DNA of 64,000 nt from Janibacter indicus. Its GTDB lineage: Bacteria; Actinomycetota; Actinomycetes; Actinomycetales; Dermatophilaceae. The stretch spans positions 124,001 to 188,000 of the forward strand of contig NZ_FWXN01000007.1 of assembly GCF_900176385.1 (NCBI RefSeq). Direction: 5' to 3'. Positions 8,382 to 20,005 of this stretch are shown here, piece by piece (the first letter of the stretch is position 1; the number at the start of each line of letters is the position of its first letter). The position numbers were made by a program, and so were the translations under genes. The notes beneath the pieces were generated by a model. It was not told where the DNA came from. It made no database searches and saw only the letters and a program-made list of their open reading frames with translations.

Positions 8382-9537
8382 CGGCGCTCCCCACGAGGTG
8401 GTGGACGACGGTGTCCGCGAGCAGCCGACCCCGGCGGGTGAGGACGACCCGACCGCGCACTGCCTCGCGGCCATCGACGAGCCCGTCGGCGACGAGGCCG
8501 GCGACCGCCCGGCGGCCCTGCGGCTCAAGGCGATCGGTCGGCAGCCCCTCGCGCAGGCGCACCCCGAGGAGGACCTCTTCGTCAGCGCGCTGCTCGGCCG
8601 TCAGGGCCTCACGCTCGGCGGCCGGGTCGCCCTCGGCCAGCGACCTGGCCCAGGTCGCGGGGTGCTTGAGGTTCCACCAGCGCTCGCCGTCGACGTGGCT
8701 GTGGGCGCCGGGGCCGACGCCCCACCAGTCGTGGCTGCGCCAGTAGGCCTCGTTGTGCCGGCAGCGGTCGGCGGTGGTGCGCGCCCAGTTGCTGATCTCG
8801 TACCAGTCGTAGCCGGCGGCGGTCAGCAGCTCGTCGGCGAGCTCGTACTTGTCGGCCTCGTCGTCACCCGTTGGCATCGGCAGCTCGCCGCGGCGCACCC
8901 GGGCCGCCATCTTGGTCCCGTCCTCGACGGTCAGGGCGTAGGCCGACAGGTGGTCGGGCTCGAGGGCGAGCGCGGTCTCGAGCGAGGTGCGCCACTGCTC
9001 GAGGGACTCCCCCGGCGTGCCGTAGATGAGGTCGAGGCTCACCGCGAGCTCCGCGGCCCGGGCCGCGGTCAGGGCGCGGGCGACATTGGCCGGGTCGTGG
9101 GTGCGGTCGAGCGTCGCGAGGACCTGCGGCACGGCCGACTGCATGCCGATGCTCACCCGGGTGAACCCACCGTCGGCGAGCATGCGCAGCGACTCCTCGG
9201 TGACGCTGTCCGGGTTGGCCTCGGTGGTCACCTCGACGTCGTCGGCCAGCCCCCACCGCTCGCGCACCGCGTCGAGGAAGCGCACGAGGTCCTGCGGCGG
9301 CAGCAGGGTCGGCGTGCCGCCGCCGACGAAGACCGTCGAGACCGGGCGATCGGTGCCCACGGACCGCAGCGCCAGGTCGAGCTCGCTGATCGCGGCGTCG
9401 ACGAAGGTGGCGACGCTCGCCCCCTTCGCCCCGCCGGCGGGACCCAGCTCGGTGGCCGTGTAGGTGTTGAAGTCGCAGTACCCGCAGCGGACCGTGCAGA
9501 AGGGCACGTGCAGGTAGATGCCGAAGGGGGGACGCAC
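8374..9537 (-). CDS. hemW: Radical SAM heme chaperone HemW
   Basis: A 387-aa radical-SAM protein. The iron-sulfur motif CTVRCGYC (Cx3CxxC) lies at residues 14-21 directly after YLHVPF, and FVGGGTPTLL follows, both typical of HemW. The C-terminal HemN-type domain (WWGVGPGAHSH, WWNLKHP) is present. HemW lacks the oxygen-independent coproporphyrinogen oxidase N-terminal extension and is thought to deliver heme rather than decarboxylate coproporphyrinogen; the short N-terminus agrees. The GTG start at 9535-9537 has GGGAGG about 9 nt upstream. Its place between lepA and hrcA is the standard actinobacterial order. Confidence 0.93.
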   Translation of the reverse strand: MRPPFGIYLHVPFCTVRCGYCDFNTYTATELGPAGGAKGASVATFVDAAISELDLALRSVGTDRPVSTVFVGGGTPTLLPPQDLVRFLDAVRERWGLADDVEVTTEANPDSVTEESLRMLADGGFTRVSIGMQSAVPQVLATLDRTHDPANVARALTAARAAELAVSLDLIYGTPGESLEQWRTSLETALALEPDHLSAYALTVEDGTKMAARVRRGELPMPTGDDEADKYELADELLTAAGYDWYEISNWARTTADRCRHNEAYWRSHDWWGVGPGAHSHVDGERWWNLKHPATWARSLAEGDPAAEREALTAEQRADEEVLLGVRLREGLPTDRLEPQGRRAVAGLVADGLVDGREAVRGRVVLTRRGRLLADTVVHHLVGSAGA

Positions 9538-9569
9538 CGGCCCATCCTCCCACCGATAGCGTGGTCGCC

Positions 9570-10343
9570 ATGACCCGGTGGATCGAGCTCGACGGCGTCG
9601 TCAACATGCGGGACCTCGGCGGGCTGCCCACCCGCGACGGCCGCACCACCCGCGAGGGTCGGCTGATCCGCAGCGACAACCTCCAGGCCCTGAGCGAAGG
9701 GGACGTCCGTCACCTCGTCGAGGAGCTCGGGGTGACCGACGTCGTCGACCTGCGCAGCCACGTGGAGCACGAGGTCACCGGCGCCGGGCCGCTGCGGTCC
9801 ACGCCGCTCACCCACCACCACCACAGCCTGCTGCGCGAGGATCTCGATGCCGGCGAGACGGTCGCGGAGGCGCTCGCGGTGCGGTGGGGTCGGGAGGACC
9901 CCGCCCCGCGGGACGGGACCTTCTGGGCGCGTCACTACACGGGCTACCTCACGAGGCGTCCCGACTCCGTGGCCGCCGCGCTCGCCGCGGTCCGGGACAG
10001 CGCCGGGGGCACCGTCGTCCACTGCGCCGCGGGCAAGGACCGCACGGGCACGGTCGTCGGCATGGCCCTGGCCGTCGCCGGGGTGCCCGAGGAGGAGATC
10101 ATCGCCGACTACGTCCTGACCGCCGAGCGACTCGAGCGGATCATCGGGCGCCTGATCGAGGTGGAGCCCTACCGCAGGTCGCTGCCGACCCACACGCTCG
10201 AGGAGCAGCTACCCCGCGCGGAGTCGATGGCCGCGGTGCTCTCGCACCTCGACGCGGAGCACGGCGGGACGGTCGGCTGGCTCGAGGCCGCCGGGTGGTC
10301 CCAGGAGGAGGTCACGCGGCTGCGCGACCGGCTCGCGGGGTGA
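9570..10343 (+). CDS. Tyrosine-protein phosphatase family (Y_phosphatase3)
   Basis: A 257-aa cytosolic phosphatase. The catalytic P-loop HCAAGKDRTG (H-C-x4-K-D-R-T-G) lies near residue 150 and carries the nucleophilic Cys and phosphate-binding Arg. The N-terminus (NMRDLGGLPTRDGR, RSDNLQALSEGD) is typical of the PtpB-like Y_phosphatase3 family. ATG 9570-9572 is preferred over the GTG three codons upstream because MTRWIELDG matches family starts. It diverges from hemW; the substrate is not known. Confidence 0.9.
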   Translation: MTRWIELDGVVNMRDLGGLPTRDGRTTREGRLIRSDNLQALSEGDVRHLVEELGVTDVVDLRSHVEHEVTGAGPLRSTPLTHHHHSLLREDLDAGETVAEALAVRWGREDPAPRDGTFWARHYTGYLTRRPDSVAAALAAVRDSAGGTVVHCAAGKDRTGTVVGMALAVAGVPEEEIIADYVLTAERLERIIGRLIEVEPYRRSLPTHTLEEQLPRAESMAAVLSHLDAEHGGTVGWLEAAGWSQEEVTRLRDRLAG

Positions 10344-10346
10344 GGC

Positions 10347-10823
10347 TCAGGCCTTCTTCGGCTTGGCGGTGACGTAGACGGGGATGACGCCCTCGACGAC
10401 GACGACGCCGTCGGTGCGCACCGCCTTGACCCGGATGTCGACGTCGTAGGGAGCCTCGCCCGTCCACTGCTCGGGATCGGTCTCGGCGACGCACAGCAGA
10501 TCGGTCGTCGACTTGGCCAGGTAACTCACCTGCAGGCCGCGCGGCAGCCACCGATGGTCGCTCGGGCAGGTCGCCTCGGCGAGCAGGCCCATGGCGGCTT
10601 CGAGGCCGTTGCACACGGCGATCGCGTGGAGGGTGCCGATGTGGTTGTGCACCCGCTTGCGGTTGCGGATCGACAGCTCGGCGTGGTGGGCGCGGACCTC
10701 GCGCACCTGGGGGCGCACCGTCGCGAAGTAGGGCGCCTTGACGGCGTAGAGCAGGGAGAAGATCCGCTTACCCGCCGGGAGACTCGTGATGCGCTGGTAC
10801 AGGTCGAAGGTCTGCTGGGCCAT
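10347..10823 (-). CDS. DUF4442 hotdog-fold protein
   Basis: A 158-aa protein resembling DUF4442 acyl-CoA thioesterase-like hotdog proteins: the segment NRKRVHNHIGTLHAIAVCNG followed by a glycine/alanine helix is the family core. The ATG at 10821-10823 (MAQQTFDLYQ) is preferred to a GTG three codons upstream. It ends 3 bp from the convergent phosphatase stop. Substrate unknown; thioesterase activity is inferred from the fold only. Confidence 0.75.
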   Translation of the reverse strand: MAQQTFDLYQRITSLPAGKRIFSLLYAVKAPYFATVRPQVREVRAHHAELSIRNRKRVHNHIGTLHAIAVCNGLEAAMGLLAEATCPSDHRWLPRGLQVSYLAKSTTDLLCVAETDPEQWTGEAPYDVDIRVKAVRTDGVVVVEGVIPVYVTAKPKKA

Positions 10824-10885
10824 GCCCGACACACTAAGCGCGCGCTTGGTTCCCCGGAAGGGGAGGCCGCGTCGGCTGCGTCACG

Positions 10886-11272
10886 TCATCCGGCGTAGGT
10901 GCCGAAGCTCCAGGAGTTGCCCTCGGGGTCGAGGATGCTGAACCCGCGCGAGCCGTAGTCCTCCTCCTTCATCGGCCGGGTGAAGCTCGCCCCCAGCGCC
11001 TCGGCGTGCGCGTGCACCGCGTCGGGGTCGTCGGTGACGACGTAGAGGTTCGCGCTGCCGGCCGGCGTCGTGAAGTGCGGGTCGTCCGGCCGGGCGCTCG
11101 CGATCATCACCCGGCCGCCCTCGGGCCAGAGCATCTCGCTGTGCCGCACGAGGTCCCCCTCCTCGACGAGGACGCCCTCGGTGAAGCCGAGCGTGACGAG
11201 CCAGGCGCGCAGGGCGTGCGGGTCGCGGGCGGTCAGGCCGGGCCAGATGCTGTGGTCGGTGGTCGTGTCCAT
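10886..11272 (-). CDS. VOC/glyoxalase-like superfamily protein
   Basis: A 128-aa single-domain vicinal-oxygen-chelate protein: an N-terminal half (WPGLTARDPHALRAWL) and C-terminal metal-edge motif (FSILDPEGNSWSFGTY) with an R-D-P-E-G-N strand typical of bleomycin-resistance/glyoxalase-like proteins. Start ATG 11270-11272 lies 4 nt after the stop of the AraC-type regulator, so the two form an operon and the regulator probably controls it. Ligand unknown. Confidence 0.8.
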   Translation of the reverse strand: MDTTTDHSIWPGLTARDPHALRAWLVTLGFTEGVLVEEGDLVRHSEMLWPEGGRVMIASARPDDPHFTTPAGSANLYVVTDDPDAVHAHAEALGASFTRPMKEEDYGSRGFSILDPEGNSWSFGTYAG

Positions 11273-11276
11273 GCCC

Positions 11277-12095
11277 TCAGCCTCGGGCGTGGGGGCCGCC
11301 GGCGTCTTGGACGAATGCGATCTCGTCCTCGCGCAGCCAGCGGGTCGGGGAGGCACCCGCGAGGGCGACCCAGTCGCGGGTCAGGTGCGACTGGTCCGAG
11401 TAGCCGCAGACGGCCGCGACGTCCGCGAGCGGCCTCCCCGCCCCGACGAGGCGGTGGCTGCGCTGGAATCGCAGGACCCGCGCGGTCGTCTTGGGCGCGT
11501 GGCCGTACTCGGCCCGGAAGCGTGCGGCCAAGTGTCGCGTGGACCAGCCCACCTCGCGGGCCACCTCGTGGACCGGGGCCCGCCCGGCGGTGCGCTGCAG
11601 GAGTCGCCAGGCGTGCTCGACCTCGGGCTGCGGCCGTCGGCGCGGCTCGCGCCGGGCGAAGAGGGCGTCGGTCACCAGCGCGAAGCGGCCCTCCCAGCCG
11701 TCGGTCTCCGACAGGCGCTCGTGCAGCCGCGCGGCATCCGGGCCGACGAGCGCGGCGAGGTCGACGGCCGTCCCCGCGAGCTCCGCGGCCGGACCGCCGA
11801 GCAGCAGCGACGCACCGGCCGGGGTCAGGTCGAGCTGGACACCGTGCTGGCTGCCGTCATGCCGGATGAGGGCGGGGCGGTCGTGCAGCCCGGCGACGAC
11901 CGCGTCGAAGCGACCCTCGCGGCCGTCCGGCCCGACCAGGTCGAGCGGGGCGTCGAGGGAGAGGACGAGCGTGACCGTCCCGGACGGCATCCCGACGTGC
12001 GTCCCCGGGGACGCGCCGGTGATGCGATAGCCGACCATCGCCTCGACGAAGGGGGTGAGGTGCCGGGGCAGCGCGGCCGTGACGGCGTCGGTCAT
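11277..12095 (-). CDS. AraC-family transcriptional regulator
   Basis: A 272-aa regulator. The N-terminal half (about 1-155) is a ligand-sensing region of the DUF6597 type. The C-terminal AraC double helix-turn-helix spans about 165-255, with VAREVGWSTRHLAARFRAEYG as the first HTH and DVAAVCGYSDQSHLTRDW as the second, including the conserved GY-DQSH. The ATG is at 12093-12095. It is followed at once by the VOC protein gene; the paired arrangement suggests a small detoxification or catabolic unit. Confidence 0.88.
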   Translation of the reverse strand: MTDAVTAALPRHLTPFVEAMVGYRITGASPGTHVGMPSGTVTLVLSLDAPLDLVGPDGREGRFDAVVAGLHDRPALIRHDGSQHGVQLDLTPAGASLLLGGPAAELAGTAVDLAALVGPDAARLHERLSETDGWEGRFALVTDALFARREPRRRPQPEVEHAWRLLQRTAGRAPVHEVAREVGWSTRHLAARFRAEYGHAPKTTARVLRFQRSHRLVGAGRPLADVAAVCGYSDQSHLTRDWVALAGASPTRWLREDEIAFVQDAGGPHARG

Positions 12096-12117
12096 CCACC
12101 CACGCTAGTGGGATGGG

Positions 12118-13974
<1,857 letters not shown>

Positions 13975-14059
13975 GGGTGACGGACCTCGGGATCGACGGG
14001 ACAGGGCTCGGCCCCCCATCCTCCCACGGACGAGGGGCCGGGCCTGCACACGGCGCGAG

Positions 14060-15319
14060 TCAGAGGCGGGAGACCCCGTCGTAGCCGCCGGGCAGGGACG
14101 GCAGGCCGAAGACCGCACCGACGGTCGCCGCCACGTCGACGGTGTGCGCGGTCGCGGTCCGGGTGCCGGGCCGCACGAGCGAGGAGCCTCCTGCGACGAC
14201 GAAGGGGATGGGCGCCGTGACAGGGTGGCCGTGGTTGCCCGGGATCGGGTTGTTGAAGATCGTCGGGTCGGAGAAGCGCCAGCCCTGCTTGCAGTAGGCG
14301 ATGAGGTCACCGGCCACCGGGCTCAGCCGCAGCTGGGCCGGCGTGTGGACCGACAGCACCCCCGGCTGGCGCAGCACGACCTCGCGCAGCCGGGCGATGC
14401 CGGCGGCCTTCTCCCCCGCCGGACCGGTCCAGTAGAAGCTGTCGGCGCCCCCGTTCTGCGCGATCTCGACCTTGTCCCGCAGGGTGGTGTCGAACCAGAT
14501 CGGTGCGCCGAGGGAGATGACCCGGTGGGCCATCGACCAGTCCATCGAGTGGTCGGCGAGGACGATGACGATCGACTGCTCCCACACCCCCTTCGCCTTG
14601 AGGTGCTCGACGAAGTTGCCGACGAGGCGGTCGGTGTTGGCCAGCGCGGCGTACCGCATCGCCGGCAGGTTGATGGTGCCGCCGAGGTCGGCGTGACCGA
14701 CGCGGTCGATGTCGCCGAAGTTGGCGAAGACCAGGTGCGGGTCGGCCTCGTCGACCATCTTGACCAGGGCGTCGTAGGTGTAGCCGTCGGGCGCGTGGTC
14801 GGTGATCGGCATGAGCGGCTTGGGCTCCCACCGGTAGGTGGCCCGGTCGCCGAAGATCCCGTAGAGGTAGTCCTTCGACAGCACGGTGCCGGTCGTGAGG
14901 CCCCGCGCGTTGAGGCGCTCGATGACGGTCGGCACCTTGATGTCGCTCGGTTGGTCCATGTCGCGGAACTCGCCGAGGCCACGGTCGTAGATCTTGTTGG
15001 CCGGCACGCCGCTGCGGTCGGGCCGCACGCCGGTCATCATCATCACGTGGTTGGGGATGGTCTCCATGATCGGCAGCGACCGGGCATTGGGGTACCAGGT
15101 GCCACCGCTTCGCAGGGCGTGGAGGTGGGGGGTGCAGTCGGCGGTGATCTCGTCGGGGCGCAGGCCGTCGGTGACGAGCACGTAGACGCGGCGCGAGCTC
15201 TTGCGGGGCGCCGCGGACGCCCAAGGGGCACCGAGCACCCCCGAGATCGCCACGCTCGTGCCGCCGGCCGCGGCGAAGCGCAGCAGGGTCCGGCGGGAGG
15301 GCTGGGTCTGGTCGTTCAT
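14060..15319 (-). CDS. Tat-exported alkaline phosphatase superfamily phosphodiesterase
   Basis: A 419-aa exported hydrolase of the nucleotide pyrophosphatase/phosphodiesterase type. Residues 1-37 form a twin-arginine signal ([13 protein letters not shown] with a cleavable AxA region). Metal and catalytic residues seen: VTDGLRPDE (first Asp), nucleophilic Thr in [10 protein letters not shown]-x-D-x-x-GH as [17 protein letters not shown] and the C-terminal GNHGHP. Substrate not determinable; phosphodiesters or nucleotides are likely. It starts 16 bp after the stop of the PhoD-type phosphatase at 15336-17024, so the two are one operon probably concerned with extracellular phosphate scavenging. 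Confidence 0.85.
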   Translation of the reverse strand: MNDQTQPSRRTLLRFAAAGGTSVAISGVLGAPWASAAPRKSSRRVYVLVTDGLRPDEITADCTPHLHALRSGGTWYPNARSLPIMETIPNHVMMMTGVRPDRSGVPANKIYDRGLGEFRDMDQPSDIKVPTVIERLNARGLTTGTVLSKDYLYGIFGDRATYRWEPKPLMPITDHAPDGYTYDALVKMVDEADPHLVFANFGDIDRVGHADLGGTINLPAMRYAALANTDRLVGNFVEHLKAKGVWEQSIVIVLADHSMDWSMAHRVISLGAPIWFDTTLRDKVEIAQNGGADSFYWTGPAGEKAAGIARLREVVLRQPGVLSVHTPAQLRLSPVAGDLIAYCKQGWRFSDPTIFNNPIPGNHGHPVTAPIPFVVAGGSSLVRPGTRTATAHTVDVAATVGAVFGLPSLPGGYDGVSRL

Positions 15320-15335
15320 CGTCTCTCCGGGGGTG

Positions 15336-17024
15336 TCAGCTGGCGGGGTACCAGACGCGGCGGGTGCGCTGCGTGCCGGGCAGGGTCTCGAAGCCCGCGC
15401 TCCACCGAGCGGCGGAGTCCGGGTCGGTGCGGTCGGCGAGGACGTACCAGTCCATCTGCGCCCGCGCCGGGGTGAGGGTGAGCACGCTGTAGCCGTGCCG
15501 GTCGAAGTCGAGGTAGCGCACGTGCGGGTTGGCCGTGCGGATCGCGCCCTCGACGCTCAGCGACACCGTGCGCGGCGCGACCTTGAGGATGTCGTCGAGG
15601 TTGTTGGATGTCACCGACGTGCCGACCCACTCCACGGCGACGCTCCTGCTGAAGGGGTAGGTGCCGGCGTTCTTCGGCAGGTCGCACGCCCACGCGGAGT
15701 GGATGTCGCCCGTGAGGAAGACCGTGTTGGTGATCGCGTGGTCGGCGAGATGGTCGATGAGCTCGCGCCGGTCGGCGGTGTAGCCGTCCCACTGGTCGAC
15801 GTTGTAGGGGATCCCCTCGGGCGGGAGGATCCCGCCCATGTCGTGCAGCGCCTGCCCGACCTCGACGTCCACGGCGCCGAAGGTCACCGGCGAGATCATC
15901 GCGGGGTTGCCGACGAGCTTCCACGTGGCCGACGAGTCGCTCAGCGACTGCTTGAGCCAGGCCATCTGCCCGTCTCCGAGGATCGTGCGGTCGGCGTCAC
16001 CAACCGCACCGAGCGCGGCGGGCGACGCCTGCTCGCTGCGGTAGGAGCGCAGGTCGAGCATCCGCAGGTCGGCCAGGGTGCCGAAGGAGAGCTGCCGGTA
16101 GACCTGGCTCCCGTCACCGAGGGCGGAGGTCCCCGACAGGCGGATCGGCATCCACTCGTCGTAGGCCCGGCGGGCGGCAGCAGCGCGGTCGGCCCAGGAC
16201 CCCTCGCTCTCCGGCTGGTGGTTCTCGGCCCCGTCGATCCACGCGTCGTTGGCGCTCTCGTGGTCGTCCCACGTGGTCACCCAGGGCGCGGCGGCGTGCA
16301 GCCGTTGCAGGTCGGGGTCGGTCTTGTAGTGGCCGTGCCTCACGCGGTAGTCGGCGAGGCTGACGATCTCGTGGGCCGGCTCGCTGGCGCGCACGGCTCC
16401 CTTCGCCGCGCCGTACTCGCCGGTGGGGTACTCGTAGAGGTAGTCCCCGAGGTGGAGCACGACGTCGAGGTCGCCGCGGTCGGCCAGGTGCCGGTAGGCG
16501 GCGAAGTAGCCCGCCTCCCAGTTGGAGCAGGACACGACGCCGAGGCGCAGCCGGGAGGGCGTCGCCGAGGCCGCCGGTGCGGTCCGGGTCCAGCCCACCG
16601 GCGAGACGTGACCGCGGCTGCGGAAGCGGTAGGCGTAGCGCGTCCCGGGCTTCAGTCCGGTCGCGTCGACCTTGACCGTGTGGTCGCGCTCGGTGCCGGT
16701 CGCCATCGAGCCGCGCCGCACCACCTTGGCGAAGCTCGCGTCCGTCGCGACCTCCCAGTCGACGGACACGCGGCTCCCGCGGCCCGATCCGGGCGTCGCG
16801 TCAGCGGTCGGGGTCACGCGCGTCCACAGGACGGCGGACGTGGGCAGGGGGTCGCCGGAGGCGACTCCGTGGAGGAAGCCGGTCGTCGGTGCGGCGTGCG
16901 CCGGCGACGTGGCGAAGGGGGCGAGCGTCGCCGTGGTGACGACGGCCCCCGCGGCGGCCCCGCGCACGACATCGCGTCGGGCGGGTCCGGGCAGGGGTGA
17001 CTGGGGTGTGGCGTCCGAGGGCAT
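15336..17024 (-). CDS. phoD: PhoD-family alkaline phosphatase/phosphodiesterase, Tat-exported
   Basis: A 562-aa secreted phosphatase. The N-terminal Tat signal contains ARRDVVRG and ends near AHAAPTTG. It carries the PhoD N-terminal beta domain ([20 protein letters not shown]) and the metallophosphatase core: [42 protein letters not shown]. These bind the Fe/Ca cluster in characterised PhoD enzymes. ATG 17022-17024 is preferred to upstream in-frame codons because it puts the RR motif in the usual place. A second, damaged copy lies at 45964-47390. Leads the operon with 14060-15319; a Pho box was not identified. Confidence 0.9.
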   Translation of the reverse strand: MPSDATPQSPLPGPARRDVVRGAAAGAVVTTATLAPFATSPAHAAPTTGFLHGVASGDPLPTSAVLWTRVTPTADATPGSGRGSRVSVDWEVATDASFAKVVRRGSMATGTERDHTVKVDATGLKPGTRYAYRFRSRGHVSPVGWTRTAPAASATPSRLRLGVVSCSNWEAGYFAAYRHLADRGDLDVVLHLGDYLYEYPTGEYGAAKGAVRASEPAHEIVSLADYRVRHGHYKTDPDLQRLHAAAPWVTTWDDHESANDAWIDGAENHQPESEGSWADRAAAARRAYDEWMPIRLSGTSALGDGSQVYRQLSFGTLADLRMLDLRSYRSEQASPAALGAVGDADRTILGDGQMAWLKQSLSDSSATWKLVGNPAMISPVTFGAVDVEVGQALHDMGGILPPEGIPYNVDQWDGYTADRRELIDHLADHAITNTVFLTGDIHSAWACDLPKNAGTYPFSRSVAVEWVGTSVTSNNLDDILKVAPRTVSLSVEGAIRTANPHVRYLDFDRHGYSVLTLTPARAQMDWYVLADRTDPDSAARWSAGFETLPGTQRTRRVWYPAS

Positions 17025-17133
17025 GGCGGCAAGGCTTGCGGGCGGAGGTGGACGGCCGGTTACCTCGCGGGTAACTTTCCCGGCGGACAGTTCGTGAGGA
17101 TGCTCACGGGCGCCGGCACTAGCGTGGGCTGCC

Positions 17134-17574
17134 ATGAGCGACTACCCCGGCGACTTCACCGGCACGCCGACGATGCACTGGGCCCCGACCCCCGACGACC
17201 CGACGCCCTCCCCCGGCGAGGTCGTGTGGGCGTGGGTGCCCTACGAGGAGGACCACGCCCAGGGCAAGGACCGCCCGGTGCTCCTCGTCGGCCGCGACGG
17301 CGGCTGGCTCCTCGGTCTGCAGCTGACCAGTCAGGACCACGACCTCGACGCCGAGCAGGAGGCGGCCGCCGGTCGACGCTGGATCGACATCGGCGCCGGC
17401 GCCTGGGACCGCGACGGCCGCCGCAGCGAGGCCCGGGTCAACCGGGTGCTGCGGATCGACCCCGGCTCGGTCCGACGCGACGGAGCCGTCCTCGACGAGC
17501 AGGTCTTCGCGGCGGTGACCGACGCCGTCCGTGCCGTGGCCGCCGGCCGCGACTACGACGACGACCCGGTGTAA
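17134..17574 (+). CDS. PemK/MazF-like toxin-family protein (solitary)
   Basis: A 146-aa protein with the opening strands of the MazF/PemK ribonuclease fold: [27 protein letters not shown] (about residues 28-54), where the G-K-x-R-P-V element corresponds to the family core. The C-terminal part diverges from bona fide MazF. No antitoxin gene is adjacent on either side. Such stand-alone members are common in actinobacteria and may not be toxins. It diverges from phoD and converges on rpsT. Confidence 0.75.
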   Translation: MSDYPGDFTGTPTMHWAPTPDDPTPSPGEVVWAWVPYEEDHAQGKDRPVLLVGRDGGWLLGLQLTSQDHDLDAEQEAAAGRRWIDIGAGAWDRDGRRSEARVNRVLRIDPGSVRRDGAVLDEQVFAAVTDAVRAVAAGRDYDDDPV

Positions 17575-17599
17575 CGCCTGGCCTGGAGGTCGTGCGCAC

Positions 17600-17643
17600 G
17601 ACGAAGGGGGCCGGTCACCTCGCGGTGACCGGCCCCCTTCGTC
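17600..17643. terminator. Bidirectional terminator between the MazF-like gene and rpsT
   Basis: Arms 17600-17619 and 17624-17643 are a perfect 20-bp inverted repeat around the tetraloop TCGC. It sits between convergent stops at 17574 and 17655. The stem begins with ACGAAGGGGGC and is nearly identical to the hairpin at 59372-59414. No T-tract. Confidence 0.88.
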
Positions 17644-17654
17644 AGGTCGTCAGC

Positions 17655-17915
17655 TCAGAGGGAGTTGACGCGCTTGGCCAGGGCCGACTTCTTGTTGGCG
17701 GCCTGGTTGGCGTGGATGACACCCTTGCTCACGGCCTTGTCGAGCTTCTTGCTGGCGGTGACGAGAGCGGCCTGGGCAGCCTCGGCGTCGCCGGCGTCGG
17801 CGGCCGTGCGGACCTTGCGGATCCACGTGCGCAGCTCGGACTTGTAGGCGCGGTTGCGCTCGGTCCGGGCGGCGTTCGTCTTGACGCGCTTGATCTGGGA
17901 CTTGATGTTTGCCAC
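17655..17915 (-). CDS. rpsT: 30S ribosomal protein S20
   Basis: An 86-aa basic protein that binds 16S rRNA early in 30S assembly. It shows the S20 pattern: [13 protein letters not shown] at the N-terminus, the [16 protein letters not shown] helix, and [18 protein letters not shown] at the C-terminus. The GTG start at 17913-17915 has only a weak AGAAAG site. The 143-bp gap upstream to the holA stop probably carries its own promoter; I see no other gene there. Followed by the strong hairpin at 17600-17643. Confidence 0.97.
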   Translation of the reverse strand: MANIKSQIKRVKTNAARTERNRAYKSELRTWIRKVRTAADAGDAEAAQAALVTASKKLDKAVSKGVIHANQAANKKSALAKRVNSL

Positions 17916-18058
17916 GAGGTTTCTTTCTGCTTGGTCGAAGATTGCCGTTAGAGGGCGGCAAGACGTCTCGGGACCGGCGTGGGGACACCGTGGGAGAGAC
18001 GCCCTGGGTACTGCTGCGGTGCGCGCACGACCATGCGCGCACGCAAGCGACAAATCTA

Positions 18059-19024
18059 TCAGCGGCGCTGGTCGCGGCCAAACTCACGGGTGATCGTCAG
18101 GATCGCCTTCTCGACGGCGTAGACGGGGTCGCGACCACCGCCCTTGACCTCGAAGTCGGCGGCCGCGACGGCCTGGATGCTGCGGCCGAGTCCTGGCCCG
18201 GTCCACCCCCGCAGCGCGCGGCGCGCCTTGTCGACCTGCCAGGGCGCCATGCCCAGGTCACGGGCGAGGTCGGCGCTGCGGCCGCGGCCCGCTCCCCCGA
18301 CCTTGGCCAGCTGGCGCAGCTGCTGGGCGAGGACGGCGACGATCGGCACCGGGTCGACACCGACGTTGACCGCGTGGCGCAGCAGCCGCAGCGCCTCGCC
18401 GGTCTGCCCGGCGACCGCGGCGTCGGCGACCTTGAACCCGGTCGCCTCGACCCGACCCCCGTGGTAGCGCTCGACGACGTCGGCGTCGATCGTGCCGGTC
18501 GTGTCGTCGACGAGCTGCTGGCACGCGGAGGCCAGCTCGCGCACGTCCTTGCCGACGGCCTCGACGAGCGCCTGGACGGCGTCGCCCGTCGCCTTGCGGC
18601 GCTGCCGGCGGAACTCGTTGGTCACGAAGTCGGCCTTGTCGCGGTCGCTCTTGATCGCCGGGGCCTCGAGCACGAGCGCCTTGGCCTTCTTGAGTGTGTC
18701 GAGGACCTTTTTGCCCCTGTTGCCCGAGGCGTGGGTGACGACGAGGGCCACCGAGTCCTCGGGGTCGGCGAGGTAGGCGAGCAGGTCGACCTGCAGCGCG
18801 TCGGGCGCCTGGTGCAGGTCGCGCACGACGATGAGCTTGTCCTCGCCGAAGAGCGACGGGCTGGCCTGGACGGTGAGCGCGCCCTCCTCGTAGCCCTCGG
18901 CCCGCAGGGTGACGACCTCGAGCTCGGGTGAGGTCACCCGCACGTCGGCGATGACCTGCTCGACGGCGCGATCTGCCAGGACGGTCTCGGGTCCCTGGAC
19001 GAGGACGAGGGGGGGGGCGCTCAA
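18059..19024 (-). CDS. holA: DNA polymerase III subunit delta
   Basis: A 321-aa clamp-loader delta subunit that opens the beta sliding clamp. Visible family features: [19 protein letters not shown] at the N-terminus, the [17 protein letters not shown] segment (clamp-binding region), [10 protein letters not shown], and the C-terminal collar helices ending in ILTITREFG. The TTG at 19022-19024 is chosen: it overlaps the upstream stop as TTGA and gives the normal length; no ATG or GTG fits. Operon with the aldo/keto reductase and DinG-like helicase upstream. Confidence 0.92.
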   Translation of the reverse strand: MSAPPLVLVQGPETVLADRAVEQVIADVRVTSPELEVVTLRAEGYEEGALTVQASPSLFGEDKLIVVRDLHQAPDALQVDLLAYLADPEDSVALVVTHASGNRGKKVLDTLKKAKALVLEAPAIKSDRDKADFVTNEFRRQRRKATGDAVQALVEAVGKDVRELASACQQLVDDTTGTIDADVVERYHGGRVEATGFKVADAAVAGQTGEALRLLRHAVNVGVDPVPIVAVLAQQLRQLAKVGGAGRGRSADLARDLGMAPWQVDKARRALRGWTGPGLGRSIQAVAAADFEVKGGGRDPVYAVEKAILTITREFGRDQRR

Positions 19025-19995
19025 AACAGGGCCACCCGCGGCACCGTCGGGAAGATCTCGTCGAGCTCGGCCTCGTCGTCGGGGGTCGGCACCCAGGAGA
19101 CGGCCGCGGCGTTGGCCGCGATCTGCTCGGGACGGGTCGCGCCGGCGATGACGCTCGTGACGGCCGGGCGCGAGGCGAGCCACGAGAAGGCCACCTCGAG
19201 CTCGGTGAGGTCACGGGCTCGGGCGTAGTCGCCGAAGGCACGCAGCTGGTCGAGGTCGGCCTCCTCGAGCAGGAACTGGCGCGAGTGGGTCAGCCGGCTG
19301 CCCTCGGGCGCGGAGCCCGATGAGTACTTGCCGGTGAGCAGCCCGCTGGCGAGGGGGAAGTAGGGCAGCACGCCGAGCCCGAAGTGCTCGGCCGCCGGGG
19401 TCACCTCGAGCTCGGCCCGGCGGTCGAGGAGGTTGTAGTGGCTCTGGCTCGAGACGAAGCGCGCTCCCCCGCGGGCGCGCGCGGTGTGCTCGGCGTCGGC
19501 GATCTGCCAGCCGGCGAGGTTGGAGTGGCCGATGTAGCGCACCTTGCCCGCGCGCACGAGGTCGTCGAGCGCGTCGAGCGTCTCCTCGACGGGCGTCAGC
19601 GGGTCGGGCGTGTGCAGCTGGTAGAGGTCGATGCGGTCCGTGCCGAGCCGACGAAGGGAGGCCTCGACGGCGGTCGTGATGTAGCGCCGCGACCCGCGGG
19701 CACCGAAGTCGGGGCCGTTGGCCCCGCGCATGTCCATGCCGAACTTCGTCGCGAGGACGACCTCGTCGCGGTGGGCCCCGAGCGCGACCCCGAGCCGGGT
19801 CTCGGAGAGGCCCGGCTCGGCGCCGTAGACGTCGGCGACGTCGAAGAGGGTGACGCCCGCGTCGAGCGCGGCGTGGACGACGGCATCGGCGCCCTCCTGG
19901 GTTCGGCTGGCGGTGCCCTCGCGGCCGAGGTTGTTGCACCCCAGCCCGACGACGGAGACGGTGAGTCCGGAGTGGCCGAGTCGACGAAGTTCCAT
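19021..19995 (-). CDS. Aldo/keto reductase
   Basis: A 324-aa NADPH-dependent oxidoreductase of the AKR superfamily (TIM barrel). The catalytic tetrad is visible: Asp in FDVADVYG, Tyr in the same motif, Lys in LATKFGMD and His in LYQLHTPDP. The C-terminal cofactor segment (SVIAGATRPEQIAANA) is intact. ATG 19993-19995 (MELRRLGHSGL) is the classic N-terminus. It lies 10 bp after the helicase stop and overlaps holA. Substrate unknown. Confidence 0.92.
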   Translation of the reverse strand: MELRRLGHSGLTVSVVGLGCNNLGREGTASRTQEGADAVVHAALDAGVTLFDVADVYGAEPGLSETRLGVALGAHRDEVVLATKFGMDMRGANGPDFGARGSRRYITTAVEASLRRLGTDRIDLYQLHTPDPLTPVEETLDALDDLVRAGKVRYIGHSNLAGWQIADAEHTARARGGARFVSSQSHYNLLDRRAELEVTPAAEHFGLGVLPYFPLASGLLTGKYSSGSAPEGSRLTHSRQFLLEEADLDQLRAFGDYARARDLTELEVAFSWLASRPAVTSVIAGATRPEQIAANAAAVSWVPTPDDEAELDEIFPTVPRVALF

Positions 19996-20005
19996 GGACG
20001 AGAGG

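Noticed and set aside
17916-18058. Possible small RNA or leader upstream of rpsT
   Set aside because: Some short GC inverted repeats are present but no convincing fold or conserved S20 leader could be recognised.
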